Origin: Salipaludibacillus neizhouensis
GTDB lineage: Bacteria > Bacillota > Bacilli > Bacillales > Salisediminibacteriaceae
Assembly (NCBI RefSeq): GCF_002886185.1
Contig: NZ_KZ614146.1
Location: 439,234-503,233 of the forward strand
Reading direction: 5' to 3'
DNA: 64,000 nt
Positions within the stretch are counted from its first letter, which is position 1. Each line of letters opens with the position of its first letter. The notes beneath the pieces were generated by a model that saw only the letters and a program-made list of their open reading frames with translations, was not told where the DNA came from and ran no database searches. Both the position numbers and the translations under genes were made by a program. This document shows positions 17,769-26,751 of the stretch, piece after piece.

Positions 17769-18176
17769 ATGGGGGATCTTTTCAATCATGACTATGTATA
17801 CACTACTGGTGTGTACAGTGTCGTAGTAATCGCAATTATTATAGCCTTGGCCGTTTTTGAATGGGTAACAAAATATAGTACTTGGGATGAAGTGAAAGAA
17901 GGAAATCTTGCAGTGGCTCTTGCTACAGGAGGGAAAGTGTTTGGTGTTGCCAACATTTTTCGCCATTCGATTATGGCAAACGATTCCGTTTTATCTATGA
18001 TGGGGTGGGGTGCCTTCGGATTTGCCCTTCTATTATTTGTTTATTTTATATTTGAATTTTTGACTCCGGGTTTTAAAGTGGACGAGGAATTAACGAACGA
18101 TAACCGTGCCGTAGGTTTACTATCATTTATTATATCCGTATCTTTATCCTTCGTCATTGGAGCAAGTATTCATTAA
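17769..18176 (+). CDS. yshE: DUF350 family membrane protein
   Basis: A 135-aa membrane protein with four predicted helices arranged as in the DUF350 family: a first helix ending ALAVFEWVTKY, then a pair of conserved segments (GNLAVALATGGKVFGVANIF and NDNRAVGLLSFIISVSLSF). It is the yshE homologue, directly after mutS2 with AGGAGGTG upstream of its ATG, and so is probably co-transcribed with mutS2. Function unknown. Confidence 0.88.
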   Translation: MGDLFNHDYVYTTGVYSVVVIAIIIALAVFEWVTKYSTWDEVKEGNLAVALATGGKVFGVANIFRHSIMANDSVLSMMGWGAFGFALLLFVYFIFEFLTPGFKVDEELTNDNRAVGLLSFIISVSLSFVIGASIH

Positions 18177-18190
18177 AAGTATTAGGGGAG

Positions 18191-18224
18191 GCTGTGTAAA
18201 TAATTGGTTTTTACACAGTCTTTA
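18191..18224 (+). terminator. Probable terminator after yshE
   Basis: GCTGTGTAAA pairs with TTTACACAGT around a short loop, followed by a modest T-rich run. Confidence 0.5.
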
Positions 18225-18246
18225 CAGATTAGAAAGGGGTAAATAA

Positions 18247-18327
18247 ATGGAAACATTGTGGAAGATATTAGTCATTCTCTGTGGCTTATTTATGGTAAGT
18301 GGTATCGTCTATATTCTTTTCTTTTAA
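18247..18327 (+). CDS. Small single-helix membrane protein
   Basis: A 26-aa frame, METLWKILVILCGLFMVSGI then VYILFF, with AAAGGGG about seven bases before its ATG. It is one hydrophobic helix with a charged N-terminus. Nothing in the sequence names a family. It lies after yshE and before the lcfA control region. Coding is supported by the ribosome binding site only. Confidence 0.45.
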   Translation: METLWKILVILCGLFMVSGIVYILFF

Positions 18328-18404
18328 GCGAAAACTAATTTTACATAGATATTACACCTATAAATCCGGTAACATTGAAAAATTTTGAATAAAAAGGTTC
18401 CTTT

Positions 18405-18420
18405 TTGTATACGTTTTCAT
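18405..18420 (-). promoter_or_regulatory. CcpA binding site (cre) upstream of lcfA
   Basis: The minus strand reads ATGAAAACGTATACAA, which fits every position of the consensus WTGNNARCGNWWWCAW. It lies about 140 bases before the first acyl-CoA ligase gene, consistent with known catabolite repression of fatty-acid degradation in Bacillus. Confidence 0.75.
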
Positions 18421-18561
18421 TTACAATGAAAGATAAGAGGGAGAATGCCTTTCAATGTTAAGAGATGTTAACTGAGCGTATGTTTAGCAAACGTTTCTGT
18501 CATCCTCTTTTCATTGATTATCATCTTTTAGAAGGAGGATAAGAAAAAGGGAGGTTTTACC

Positions 18562-20250
18562 ATGGATACAGTCATGAAAAAACCGTGGTTTGAACACTAT
18601 CCAGAGGAAATTCCTAAGACTATTGACTATGATGAGGATACGCTGCAAAGTTATCTGAAAAAAGCGGCAAAAAATTATCCGGATAAATCAGCTTTTCATT
18701 TCATGGGGAAAGAAATGAATTATAAAGAGGTTTATGAATCTGCACTAAAGTTGGCTAACCAGCTCCAGTTATTAGGAGTTACACAAGGCGATCGCGTAGC
18801 TATTATGCTTGCAAATACTCCGCAAGCTGTCATTTCTTATTATGGTGCTCTGTTTGCAGGTGGAATTGTCGTACAGACAAACCCACTGTATGTAGAGCGT
18901 GAAATTGAACATCAAATGAATGATGCTGGTGCTAAGGTTATGATTTGCCTGGATTTAGTTTATCCCCGTGTTGCTAATGTAAAAGAGAAAACAAAATTAG
19001 AACACATCATTGTTACAGGGATAAAGGATTACCTTCCTTTTCCGAAAAATTTGCTCTATCCTTTCATTCAAAAGAAGAATACAGGCATTAAAGTAGATTT
19101 AAAATATGGACCTCATTTGCATTCTTTCAGGGATGTCATTCAGAAAGGTGAAGCAAAAGAGATTCCACTTGATATTGATCCGAAAGTTGATCTTGCACTT
19201 CTTCAATACACCGGTGGAACAACGGGACCGGCAAAAGGTGTGATGCTGACTCATTACAATTTGGTTGTTAATACGCAACAATGTGAAAAGTGGATGCATA
19301 AAATGAAACCTGGGGAAGAGGTCATTATTGCAGCTTTACCATTTTTTCATGTATATGGAATGACAACTGTGATGAATTTAGCGATACGTTTAGGTTTTAA
19401 AATGATTATTATGCCGAAATTTGATCCGCAAGGGATTCTTAAAGCGATACAGAAGCATAAGGCAACATTGTATCCAGGAGCTCCAACGATGTATATTGGT
19501 TTATTGAACCACCCAGATATTAAAAAATACGATCTGTCGTCAATTAAAGCCTGCATCAGTGGCTCAGCAGCATTACCATTAGAAGTGCAGACTCAATTTG
19601 AACAGGCTACAAAAGGAAGATTAGTAGAAGGTTACGGACTAACGGAAACCTCGCCGGTTGCTGTAGCAAATCTTATATGGGGGGATCGCAAGCCGGGATC
19701 TGTAGGTTTACCTTGGCCTGATACAGAAGTAACTATTTTATCAGCAGAGACGGGAGAGCAAGCAAAGCCCAATGAAGTAGGAGAAATCATTATAAAAGGA
19801 CCGCAAGTAATGAAAGGCTACTGGAATCGTCCTGAGGATACACAAGCAAGTTTTCGAGATGATTGGTTTCTCTCAGGTGACATGGGTTATATGGATGAAG
19901 AAGGCTATTTTTACGTTGTCGATCGTAAAAAAGACATGATTATTGCAGGTGGATTTAATATATATCCGCGTGAAATTGAAGAAGTACTTTACGAGTATGA
20001 AGATGTGCAAGAGGTGTGCGTAATTGGAGTTCCAGATCCTTACCGTGGGGAGACGGTAAAAGCATTTATTGTGCCTAAGGAAGGAAAGACAATTTCAGAA
20101 GCGGATCTCGATGAGTATTCACGTAAACATTTAGCATCGTTTAAGGTACCTAAATTCTATGAGTTTAGAGAAGAGTTACCTAAAACAATGGTAGGTAAAA
20201 TTTTACGTCGAGTCCTTGTAGAACAAGAAAAAGAAAGAAATATAAAATAA
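18562..20250 (+). CDS. lcfA: Long-chain fatty acid-CoA ligase, first copy
   Basis: Activates long-chain fatty acids to acyl-CoA with ATP, the entry step to beta-oxidation. It is a 562-aa ANL-superfamily enzyme with the phosphate loop YTGGTTGPAKGVMLTH (about residue 215), YGLTETSP, SGDMGYMDEEGYFYVVDRKKDMI and the C-terminal lysine region PKTMVGKILRR. GGGAGG precedes the ATG. It is preceded by a full-consensus cre site, and no FadR operator was seen directly upstream. A paralogue follows 134 bases later, and the two share most of their length, so they arose by tandem duplication. Confidence 0.94.
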   Translation: MDTVMKKPWFEHYPEEIPKTIDYDEDTLQSYLKKAAKNYPDKSAFHFMGKEMNYKEVYESALKLANQLQLLGVTQGDRVAIMLANTPQAVISYYGALFAGGIVVQTNPLYVEREIEHQMNDAGAKVMICLDLVYPRVANVKEKTKLEHIIVTGIKDYLPFPKNLLYPFIQKKNTGIKVDLKYGPHLHSFRDVIQKGEAKEIPLDIDPKVDLALLQYTGGTTGPAKGVMLTHYNLVVNTQQCEKWMHKMKPGEEVIIAALPFFHVYGMTTVMNLAIRLGFKMIIMPKFDPQGILKAIQKHKATLYPGAPTMYIGLLNHPDIKKYDLSSIKACISGSAALPLEVQTQFEQATKGRLVEGYGLTETSPVAVANLIWGDRKPGSVGLPWPDTEVTILSAETGEQAKPNEVGEIIIKGPQVMKGYWNRPEDTQASFRDDWFLSGDMGYMDEEGYFYVVDRKKDMIIAGGFNIYPREIEEVLYEYEDVQEVCVIGVPDPYRGETVKAFIVPKEGKTISEADLDEYSRKHLASFKVPKFYEFREELPKTMVGKILRRVLVEQEKERNIK

Positions 20251-20273
20251 CTGTTATTTTGATTAGATTTAAT

Positions 20274-20316
20274 ACCAGTAGCACTTTGAAACCAATGCTA
20301 GGTGCTACTGGCTATA
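20274..20316 (+). terminator. Hairpin between the two lcfA copies
   Basis: CCAGTAGCAC pairs with GTGCTACTGG across a 17-base loop. The stem sequence resembles the central hairpin of the 160-bp repeats (GAGTAGCACCTA / TAGGTGCTACTC). It may be a terminator, an mRNA processing element or a remnant of that repeat; the T run is weak. Confidence 0.4.
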
Positions 20317-20384
20317 GTGTTTTAAAGTAATAGTTTAAGAGAGAGAATGTCTGAACTTAAAGGAGAATTGAAGGAGGACTATAC

Positions 20385-22091
20385 ATGGATACAGGATTAC
20401 TGAGACCATGGCTTGCTCATTATCCGGAAGACATTCCTAAAAATATTAATTACGATGATAAATCTCTGCAAGATTACTTACGTGAAGGTGCTTTGGAAGA
20501 GCCTAATAAAACATTGCTTCATTTCATGGGAAAAGAGATGACATTTCATGAAGTTTATGAGTCAGCTCTTCGATTTGCTAATGGGCTTCAAAATCTCGGC
20601 ATTGAAAAAGGCGACAGAGTTGCGATTATGTTAGCGAATACACCGCAGTCGGTGATTGGATATTATGGTGCTCTTATGGCAGGTGCGATCGTTGTACGAA
20701 CGAATCCGCTTTATGTGGAAAGAGAATTAGAGCATCAACTCGTTGATTCGGGAGCAAAAATAATATTGTGTTTGGATCTTGTTTATCCACGAGTGATGAG
20801 TGTTCTGGATAAATCAAAACTTGAGCATATTATTGTAACTCAAGTAAAAGATTATTTGCCATTTCCTAAGAATTTGATTTACCCGTTTATTCAAAAAAAG
20901 AATACAAGTTTAAAAGTCGAAATCACTTATAACGCAACTACTCATTCTTTTACTGAATTATTGAAGGGTTCTTCTACACGTCCCCTCTCAGTATCTATCG
21001 ATCCAAAAGAAGATTTAGCACTTCTGCAATATACGGGTGGGACAACTGGAGTTGCAAAAGGGGTTATGTTAACGCATTACAACCTCGTAGCTAATACGAC
21101 TCAATGTATGAAATGGATGCATAAAATTGATCATGGAAATGAAGTTATACTGTGTGCTCTACCTTTCTTTCATGTATATGGAATGACGGTTGGGATGAAT
21201 TTCTCCGTCATGGATCGATCAAAAATGGTGATCTTACCAAGGTTTGACACGAAACAAACGCTGCAGGCGATTGAAAAACAACGAGTGTCTATTTTTCCTG
21301 GTGCACCAACGATGTACATAGGTTTAATTAATGATCCTAAAGTTACTAACTATAACCTATCGTCAGTAAACGTATGTATTAGTGGTTCTGCACCTCTTCC
21401 TGTTGAAGTTCAACATCAGTTTGAAGAATTAACAGGAGGAAAGCTTTCTGAAGGTTTCGGATTGACGGAAGCTTCACCTGTTACACACTTTAATCTTATG
21501 TGGGGGAAACGTCCGTCTGGAAGCATCGGTCTTCCTTGGCCGGATACTGATGTAGCTGTATTGTCGGCGGAGACAGGGGAAGTTGCAAAATCAGGTGAAG
21601 TCGGAGAACTTATTATAAAAGGACCCCAAGTAATGAAAGGCTATTGGAAACGACCAGAAGAAACAGATGCAGTCTTTATGAATGGGTGGTTACTCACTGG
21701 AGATATGGGATATATGGACGAAGATGGTTTCTTTTATATTGTTGACCGGAAAAAGGATATGATTATTGCTGGTGGCTTTAATATCTATCCTCGGGAAATA
21801 GAAGAGATCCTGTACGAACATGAGGCCATTCAAGAAGCTGTCGCTGTAGGTGTTCCGGATCCTTATCGGGGAGAGACTGTGAAAGCTTTTATTGTTAAAA
21901 AAGAAGGGCACGAAGTTACAGAAAAAGAATTAAATGCTTTTTGCAGAAAAAGTCTATCAGCCTATAAAGTACCAAGGGTGTATGAATTCCGCAAAGAACT
22001 TCCAAAAACAATGGTTGGTAAGGTGTTGAGAAGGGCATTAATTGAGGAAGAAAAAGAAAAAGAAAAAGAAAAGAAGAAAATAGTTAATTAA
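20385..22091 (+). CDS. lcfA: Long-chain fatty acid-CoA ligase, second copy
   Basis: A paralogue of the preceding enzyme, 568 aa, with the same motif order: YTGGTTGVAKGVMLTH (about residue 215), FGLTEASP, TGDMGYMDEDGFFYIVDRKKDMI and PKTMVGKVLRR. GGAGG lies eight bases before the ATG. Differences are spread through the acyl-binding half (for example the PSGSIGLPWPDTDV and FSVMDRSKMVILPRF regions), which could change chain-length preference. It ends with a Lys/Glu-rich tail absent from copy one and a strong terminator. B. subtilis has one lcfA at this locus. Confidence 0.93.
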   Translation: MDTGLLRPWLAHYPEDIPKNINYDDKSLQDYLREGALEEPNKTLLHFMGKEMTFHEVYESALRFANGLQNLGIEKGDRVAIMLANTPQSVIGYYGALMAGAIVVRTNPLYVERELEHQLVDSGAKIILCLDLVYPRVMSVLDKSKLEHIIVTQVKDYLPFPKNLIYPFIQKKNTSLKVEITYNATTHSFTELLKGSSTRPLSVSIDPKEDLALLQYTGGTTGVAKGVMLTHYNLVANTTQCMKWMHKIDHGNEVILCALPFFHVYGMTVGMNFSVMDRSKMVILPRFDTKQTLQAIEKQRVSIFPGAPTMYIGLINDPKVTNYNLSSVNVCISGSAPLPVEVQHQFEELTGGKLSEGFGLTEASPVTHFNLMWGKRPSGSIGLPWPDTDVAVLSAETGEVAKSGEVGELIIKGPQVMKGYWKRPEETDAVFMNGWLLTGDMGYMDEDGFFYIVDRKKDMIIAGGFNIYPREIEEILYEHEAIQEAVAVGVPDPYRGETVKAFIVKKEGHEVTEKELNAFCRKSLSAYKVPRVYEFRKELPKTMVGKVLRRALIEEEKEKEKEKKKIVN

Positions 22092-22093
22092 AA

Positions 22094-22137
22094 AAAGGGA
22101 CTGCAAAGTAAATTTTTACTTTGCAGTCCCTTTTTTA
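22094..22137 (+). terminator. Terminator after the lcfA pair
   Basis: A near-perfect stem of about 19 bp (AAAGGGACTGCAAAGTAAA and complement) with a three-base loop and seven T residues directly follows the stop codon. Confidence 0.9.
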
Positions 22138-22140
22138 TGA

Positions 22141-22235
22141 AATGAGCGAAGTCTCCGCAGTATACAAGCCTGTTAATAGCGTCTTTCTTTTAATAGGACC
22201 ACGGAAAGTGAGCGGTCATTCTTCTAAAGAACATT
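22141..22235. repeat. Dispersed Bacillaceae repeat, truncated copy
   Basis: The end CCACGGAAAGTGAGCGGTCATTCTTC matches, in pieces, the element at 62.8 kb. The rest is degenerate. The following bases to 22.53 kb (about 290) contain no recognisable gene and presumably the promoter of the next one. Confidence 0.55.
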
Positions 22236-22529
22236 CCATAATAACAAAATAGATATGAAGATGCTATGGGTTTTAGTTAAATATTTGATTCTTCCTTTTG
22301 TCTTATTTTCGTATTTTGTAGGTATTTTATAACTGAAAAATGTAAGAAAGTTGTAGAATTTTATTAGGAAATGGGTTAAAATTACAAAATGAGTCAAGTA
22401 TTGCCTGATTTTATCGACTTTTGTTTTGAAAGAGCTTAAATAGTCTCTCTGAATATCTTTTACTTATTTATCATACATAAGATAAAGTTGGTGCAATGAT
22501 TTAATCTAAATTTTTTGGGGGTGTACTTT

Positions 22530-24224
22530 ATGAAAGTAAAAAAGAATGCGAAAAGCTATAAACTTTCTTTACAGTTTTTTAGCGACAAGGACGACAATAA
22601 TTCAACTTCAGAAGAAAATAATCAAAACTCAGATGAAGTCGAAGAAGTGAATGAAAAGCCAAAAAGAAGTATGAAGAAACCAGCTTTTATCGGCGGAGGA
22701 ATTATTGCTGTTCTCCTGTTAGGCATTGGTTACTGGTACTTTTTCGGTATGACTGATAAACAACAGTACTTCTTAGCGGAACAAAATACGTTGAGTGAAA
22801 CATACGAGGATTGGTCCGATACTTATGGGGATGCTCTTGGTATGGCAGAAAAAATGGAGGATAGCGCTTATAAGCAGCAAGTGAATCTGACAGGAAATGT
22901 TAGTGGAAATGACCTGCCTATGATTGTACAGACACTTTTAGGTACCATGTCTATTCAAATGGATACTCAAGTGAATCCGGAGTCAGAAGAAGCACAAATC
23001 GGAGTTGACTTGTTGATGAACAAGGAAAGTGTAATCGGCGCTTCTATCTATCAATCAGAAGACTATGTAGCGACAACTTCACCGTTATTAAACTCTGAAA
23101 CTTATTTTATGCAGAATGAAAATTTCGGTAATATAGCTAGACAGGTAGACCCTGCATATGATGGGCCGGAAGACCTTAAAGATATATTTTTTCTGCCAGG
23201 TGAACTGACGAGAACCTCGGAAACACAAAAGGTACTATTCAAAGAATATAGTGAGTTTATTTATGAATATTTAGATAGCGATCATTTCACTCAAGAGAGT
23301 AATGTTGCGTTTGCTGGCGGGGAGTACGACCAGTTAACATTACATTTAAGCGATGAACAGTTGAAAGATTTTCTTTATGAATTAATCGATAAAATGAAGA
23401 ATGATGACGAGTTGTTAAAGATATTTAATGACCAATTAACGGCTTTAGATGATCAGGAAGACTATTCAATAGAATTTATTGATGGTTTAAATGAAATGCA
23501 AAGCAATCTTCACGAGTTTAGTATTCCAGAAGGTTTAACGAGTACTATTTATTTAGACGGAAAAACGGAAATTGTCGGACGTGAATGGAATGTAACGTTT
23601 GCGGATCCTGAAGATACAGATATGGGTGGTTCTCTTTCCTATGAGATGTCCAAAGAAGAAGACGGAGATCAGGAAGAAATTCGTCGTAATCTAACCATGA
23701 GCGAGGTAGGGCAAGAGTCCGGAAATGCTTTTGAATTCGTAATGGATACGAGTAAATCCGAAACAGATGACGGGGAAAAGGTTGTTACTGATCTTGGTTT
23801 TACAATGGACGAAGCTGGTCAACCGATAAGCGCAGGAATTCACTTGGACACGCTCCGTTCTACTGGAGAGGCGACAACAACGATAACGCTTGAATCCAGT
23901 GAAATGTTGGATGCGGCAGGTATCGGAGAATTTAGTGTTGTGGTTAGAAACCAATATAATGAAGACAATGACGGATATGAACAAAATACGGAGTTGGATA
24001 TCAATGCAGGAATAGACGATATGTATGCAGGATATCAGGAATACACAGTGAACTTGAATTTCAATACGGATCTTGAGTTTACTGAAGACTTGGAATTAAT
24101 TACGGTGGATGCAGAGACTGCAACGAATGTTAGTGAGTTAAGTGAAGAAGAGTGTATGATTCTGATGGAAGAAGTTATGATGGAATTAGAAACATTGATG
24201 TACGGGACATTCGGTGGAATATAA
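22530..24224 (+). CDS. Membrane-anchored protein of unknown function (DUF6583-like)
   Basis: A 564-aa protein. A cytoplasmic Asp/Glu/Asn-rich N-terminus (about 45 residues) and a basic patch (KPKRSMKKPAF) precede one membrane helix (about residues 53-72, GGGIIAVLLLGIGYWYFF) and a large acidic extracellular domain of about 490 residues, rich in beta-prone repeats and containing only one cysteine, near the C-terminus. GGGGGTG precedes the ATG at 22530. It may fall in DUF6583, but that is from general resemblance. It directly precedes a two-permease ABC exporter, which suggests a substrate-handling or envelope role. Confidence 0.7.
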   Translation: MKVKKNAKSYKLSLQFFSDKDDNNSTSEENNQNSDEVEEVNEKPKRSMKKPAFIGGGIIAVLLLGIGYWYFFGMTDKQQYFLAEQNTLSETYEDWSDTYGDALGMAEKMEDSAYKQQVNLTGNVSGNDLPMIVQTLLGTMSIQMDTQVNPESEEAQIGVDLLMNKESVIGASIYQSEDYVATTSPLLNSETYFMQNENFGNIARQVDPAYDGPEDLKDIFFLPGELTRTSETQKVLFKEYSEFIYEYLDSDHFTQESNVAFAGGEYDQLTLHLSDEQLKDFLYELIDKMKNDDELLKIFNDQLTALDDQEDYSIEFIDGLNEMQSNLHEFSIPEGLTSTIYLDGKTEIVGREWNVTFADPEDTDMGGSLSYEMSKEEDGDQEEIRRNLTMSEVGQESGNAFEFVMDTSKSETDDGEKVVTDLGFTMDEAGQPISAGIHLDTLRSTGEATTTITLESSEMLDAAGIGEFSVVVRNQYNEDNDGYEQNTELDINAGIDDMYAGYQEYTVNLNFNTDLEFTEDLELITVDAETATNVSELSEEECMILMEEVMMELETLMYGTFGGI

Positions 24225-24227
24225 GAT

Positions 24228-24336
24228 CTTCATCAGCCTCCTTCCGATTAGCACCTACACAGACTACGTAGGTGCTAATCGGAGCGGTGGAAGCTGACGC
24301 TGTATTTAATAAAAGACGGCTATGCCGTTTTTCTTA
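24228..24336 (+). repeat. 160-bp structured repeat, copy 2 (class B, 5'-truncated)
   Basis: The 5' arm is missing. The central hairpin reads CGATTAGCACCTAC / GTAGGTGCTAATCG, where the G-C pair of other copies has become T-A on both sides (compensatory). The 3' arm (GCGGTGGAAGCTGACGCTG) and terminal hairpin ACGGC-TAT-GCCGT match class B. It lies between the unknown membrane protein and the ABC permease. Confidence 0.8.
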
Positions 24337-24349
24337 AGGAGAGTTTGGT

Positions 24350-25552
24350 ATGAAAAAGGGTTTCGCTTTGTATAAACAAAGGATAAAGATGATCCCTCTG
24401 CCTGCTCTCTTTTTTGTGATGATTTTTTTAGTAGCGGGTGGAGGGTTTGCTGCTGTAAGTATTGCTGACTGGGTGAAAGGTAATGAGATAATTTCTCCAT
24501 TTCAAGTAGCGATTGTTGATAACGAGGATTCTTTTGAAACCGGGATAATTAGAAAACAGCTTCAGGAGTCCGAAGCCACAAAAGAATTAATCACCTATAT
24601 ACATACTAGTCAAGAAGAGGCTAGATATCTTTTGAATTCAGACCAAGTGGTAGCCACCGTTTTAATTCCTGAAACGTTCACAGACGATTTAAGAACAGGT
24701 CGCAACACTCCCCTTGAAGTTGAGCTTCAAGAGTCTTTTTCGCTTGAAAGAGCATTATTTCTGGAATTAATTTATGCAGCAACTGATTTAGTTAATGCTG
24801 CACAGACAGCAGTGAATACTGTTCATTATTATTTAGGCGAATGGGATGTAGAAGCAGAGGAAAAAAGTAAAATAACAAATGAAGCCATAATTCATTTTAG
24901 TCTTGAAGCTTTCAATCGAAGTCAGTTGATTACTCAGTCTGAAATAGAAGCAACTGGAAGTTATTCTGTGGAAAAATATTACGTGAGTTCTTTTTTTATC
25001 ATACTTTTATATCTTTTCCCTGCATTACTAAGCCCAGTTACTCAACTCTCGTTAAATAAATCCGTCGTAGAAAGATTTATCTCTTTGAATGTAGGATACC
25101 TGCCAATCGTTATAAGTTCTTTTATTCTTTTTTTCATGTTCTGTGCAGGGGTATCAACGATAGCTCTTTCAGGCCTAATTTTAATGGGTGTTCTAGAAAT
25201 ATCTTGGGGACTTATCGCTGTCACTTGTTTATTCGTTTTGTTTTTTGCGTCTCTGTTTACGTTTTTCTCTTTTTTACCCGTGAGGCCACTTCAAGAACAA
25301 GCAATGGTTTGTATTATAGGAATCATTTTATTTATTATCGGCGGTCTGATACTACCAATTTCTTTTTTGCCATCATGGTTGAGTGATATACACAGGTTTA
25401 CTCCGTTCCATTGGCTCCATCAATTATTTTTATTAGGAGCATTTGATCAAAATTTTACAAAAGAGCTATATGTCTCTTTTGTATTATTTTTTAGCTTATC
25501 ATTTCTTCTCCTGGCAGCTGCAGTTGGAATGGCAAAGAAAAAGGTGATTTAA
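24350..25552 (+). CDS. ABC-2 type exporter permease, subunit 1
   Basis: A 400-aa membrane protein of the ABC-2 / YhaP-YhgE type. One N-terminal helix (ALFFVMIFLVAGGGFAAVSI) is followed by an extracellular domain of about 180 residues and five further helices in the C-terminal half. GGAGAG lies upstream of the ATG. It overlaps the start of subunit 2 by one base (TAATG). With the second permease and the ATPase it should form one exporter. The substrate is unknown; similar sets export drugs, lipids or sodium. Confidence 0.85.
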   Translation: MKKGFALYKQRIKMIPLPALFFVMIFLVAGGGFAAVSIADWVKGNEIISPFQVAIVDNEDSFETGIIRKQLQESEATKELITYIHTSQEEARYLLNSDQVVATVLIPETFTDDLRTGRNTPLEVELQESFSLERALFLELIYAATDLVNAAQTAVNTVHYYLGEWDVEAEEKSKITNEAIIHFSLEAFNRSQLITQSEIEATGSYSVEKYYVSSFFIILLYLFPALLSPVTQLSLNKSVVERFISLNVGYLPIVISSFILFFMFCAGVSTIALSGLILMGVLEISWGLIAVTCLFVLFFASLFTFFSFLPVRPLQEQAMVCIIGIILFIIGGLILPISFLPSWLSDIHRFTPFHWLHQLFLLGAFDQNFTKELYVSFVLFFSLSFLLLAAAVGMAKKKVI

Positions 25553-26751
25553 TGAATAGAATTTTAATTACATTAGTAAAAATGAATGGATTACAACTCT
25601 TAAAAAAACCAAAACTATTACTATCTGCATGTATGATGCCACTTGTAATTCTATTAGCTGTTCATTTCACCCTATCAGAAACAGTCGATGAAGTAAGAAT
25701 TCCAATTATTGTGGTAAATGAAGATCAAAGTGAAACGTCACAAGAGATCTTACGTACTTTTGAAGAATTAGACCATATGATTCAATTGATTGAATCTACG
25801 ATGACCCAAGGAACAAAGCGGCTTCTTCGTGGTGAAGCAGATGCCATTATATACTTAGAGGAAGGGTTTGAAGAAAAAATATTTGCTGGAGATAATCAGG
25901 ATTTAGTAACCCTTATCCATACTCCTTCGTCGTTATCAGCAGGGTTACTTAGAGAAGTGGTTGCGTCGGAAGTAATGAGGTATGTTAGCAATAGTTCTGC
26001 TAGCCATTACCTTCTTCAATATGCAAGTGAATTTTCGCCGGAATCTTTAGTAAATGAAGAACAGTTATTAGAGGAAACACGCACATATGCAAACGAGCAA
26101 TGGAACCCTTCTCCTCCTTTATATCTTAAAGTCATTGGTGATCATAGTCATTTTAGAGAGTGGGAAGAAGGAAGAGAATTTATAACAACGGAAGACATTG
26201 TGAAAATATGTGTATTAACGTTAATTTTACTTTTTCCATTAACATTTACAACAAATTTTATAGGTAATCGAAAAAAAGATGCGTTTAATCGGCTAGTTCT
26301 TTTTAATGTAGGTTCATTGTTATTTGCGCTTGCTCATGCAATAGTGATTACATTTGTCGTAATCATGATGAGTATTCCTTTACTATTGTTAACACATCAA
26401 CTTTATCCCGAGTCTTTGACTAGTTTATTTATCGTTGCCATTATTGTATATATTATCTTTTCAACCCTTTTATCTACAGCGCTAGGGCTTTTATTTAAAC
26501 GAGAACAATTATTCTTATTTACGGTGCTTGTGATTGTGATTCTAACGGTAGTTAGCAGTATTCTTTTGACTGGTGATTTTATTGAATCTTTTTACTACTC
26601 CTTTATAAGTCCTCAATTTATCATAATTAATATTGAGCTATATTCGACAATGCAACTACTGGTAATTATTATTTTTTGGGCCATTATCGCTGTGTTAATT
26701 AGTAGTTATACTTCTTGGAGGGAGCGTGTTTTAAGTGCTGGAAGTGAGTGA
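25552..26751 (+). CDS. ABC-2 type exporter permease, subunit 2
   Basis: A 399-aa permease with the same layout as subunit 1: an N-terminal helix (LLSACMMPLVILLAVHFTL), an extracellular segment of about 180 residues with VRIPIIVVNEDQSETSQEIL, and about six C-terminal helices. Length and topology suggest an old duplication of subunit 1. Its 3' end overlaps the ATPase gene by 17 bases, so translation is probably coupled. Confidence 0.85.
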   Translation: MNRILITLVKMNGLQLLKKPKLLLSACMMPLVILLAVHFTLSETVDEVRIPIIVVNEDQSETSQEILRTFEELDHMIQLIESTMTQGTKRLLRGEADAIIYLEEGFEEKIFAGDNQDLVTLIHTPSSLSAGLLREVVASEVMRYVSNSSASHYLLQYASEFSPESLVNEEQLLEETRTYANEQWNPSPPLYLKVIGDHSHFREWEEGREFITTEDIVKICVLTLILLFPLTFTTNFIGNRKKDAFNRLVLFNVGSLLFALAHAIVITFVVIMMSIPLLLLTHQLYPESLTSLFIVAIIVYIIFSTLLSTALGLLFKREQLFLFTVLVIVILTVVSSILLTGDFIESFYYSFISPQFIIINIELYSTMQLLVIIIFWAIIAVLISSYTSWRERVLSAGSE

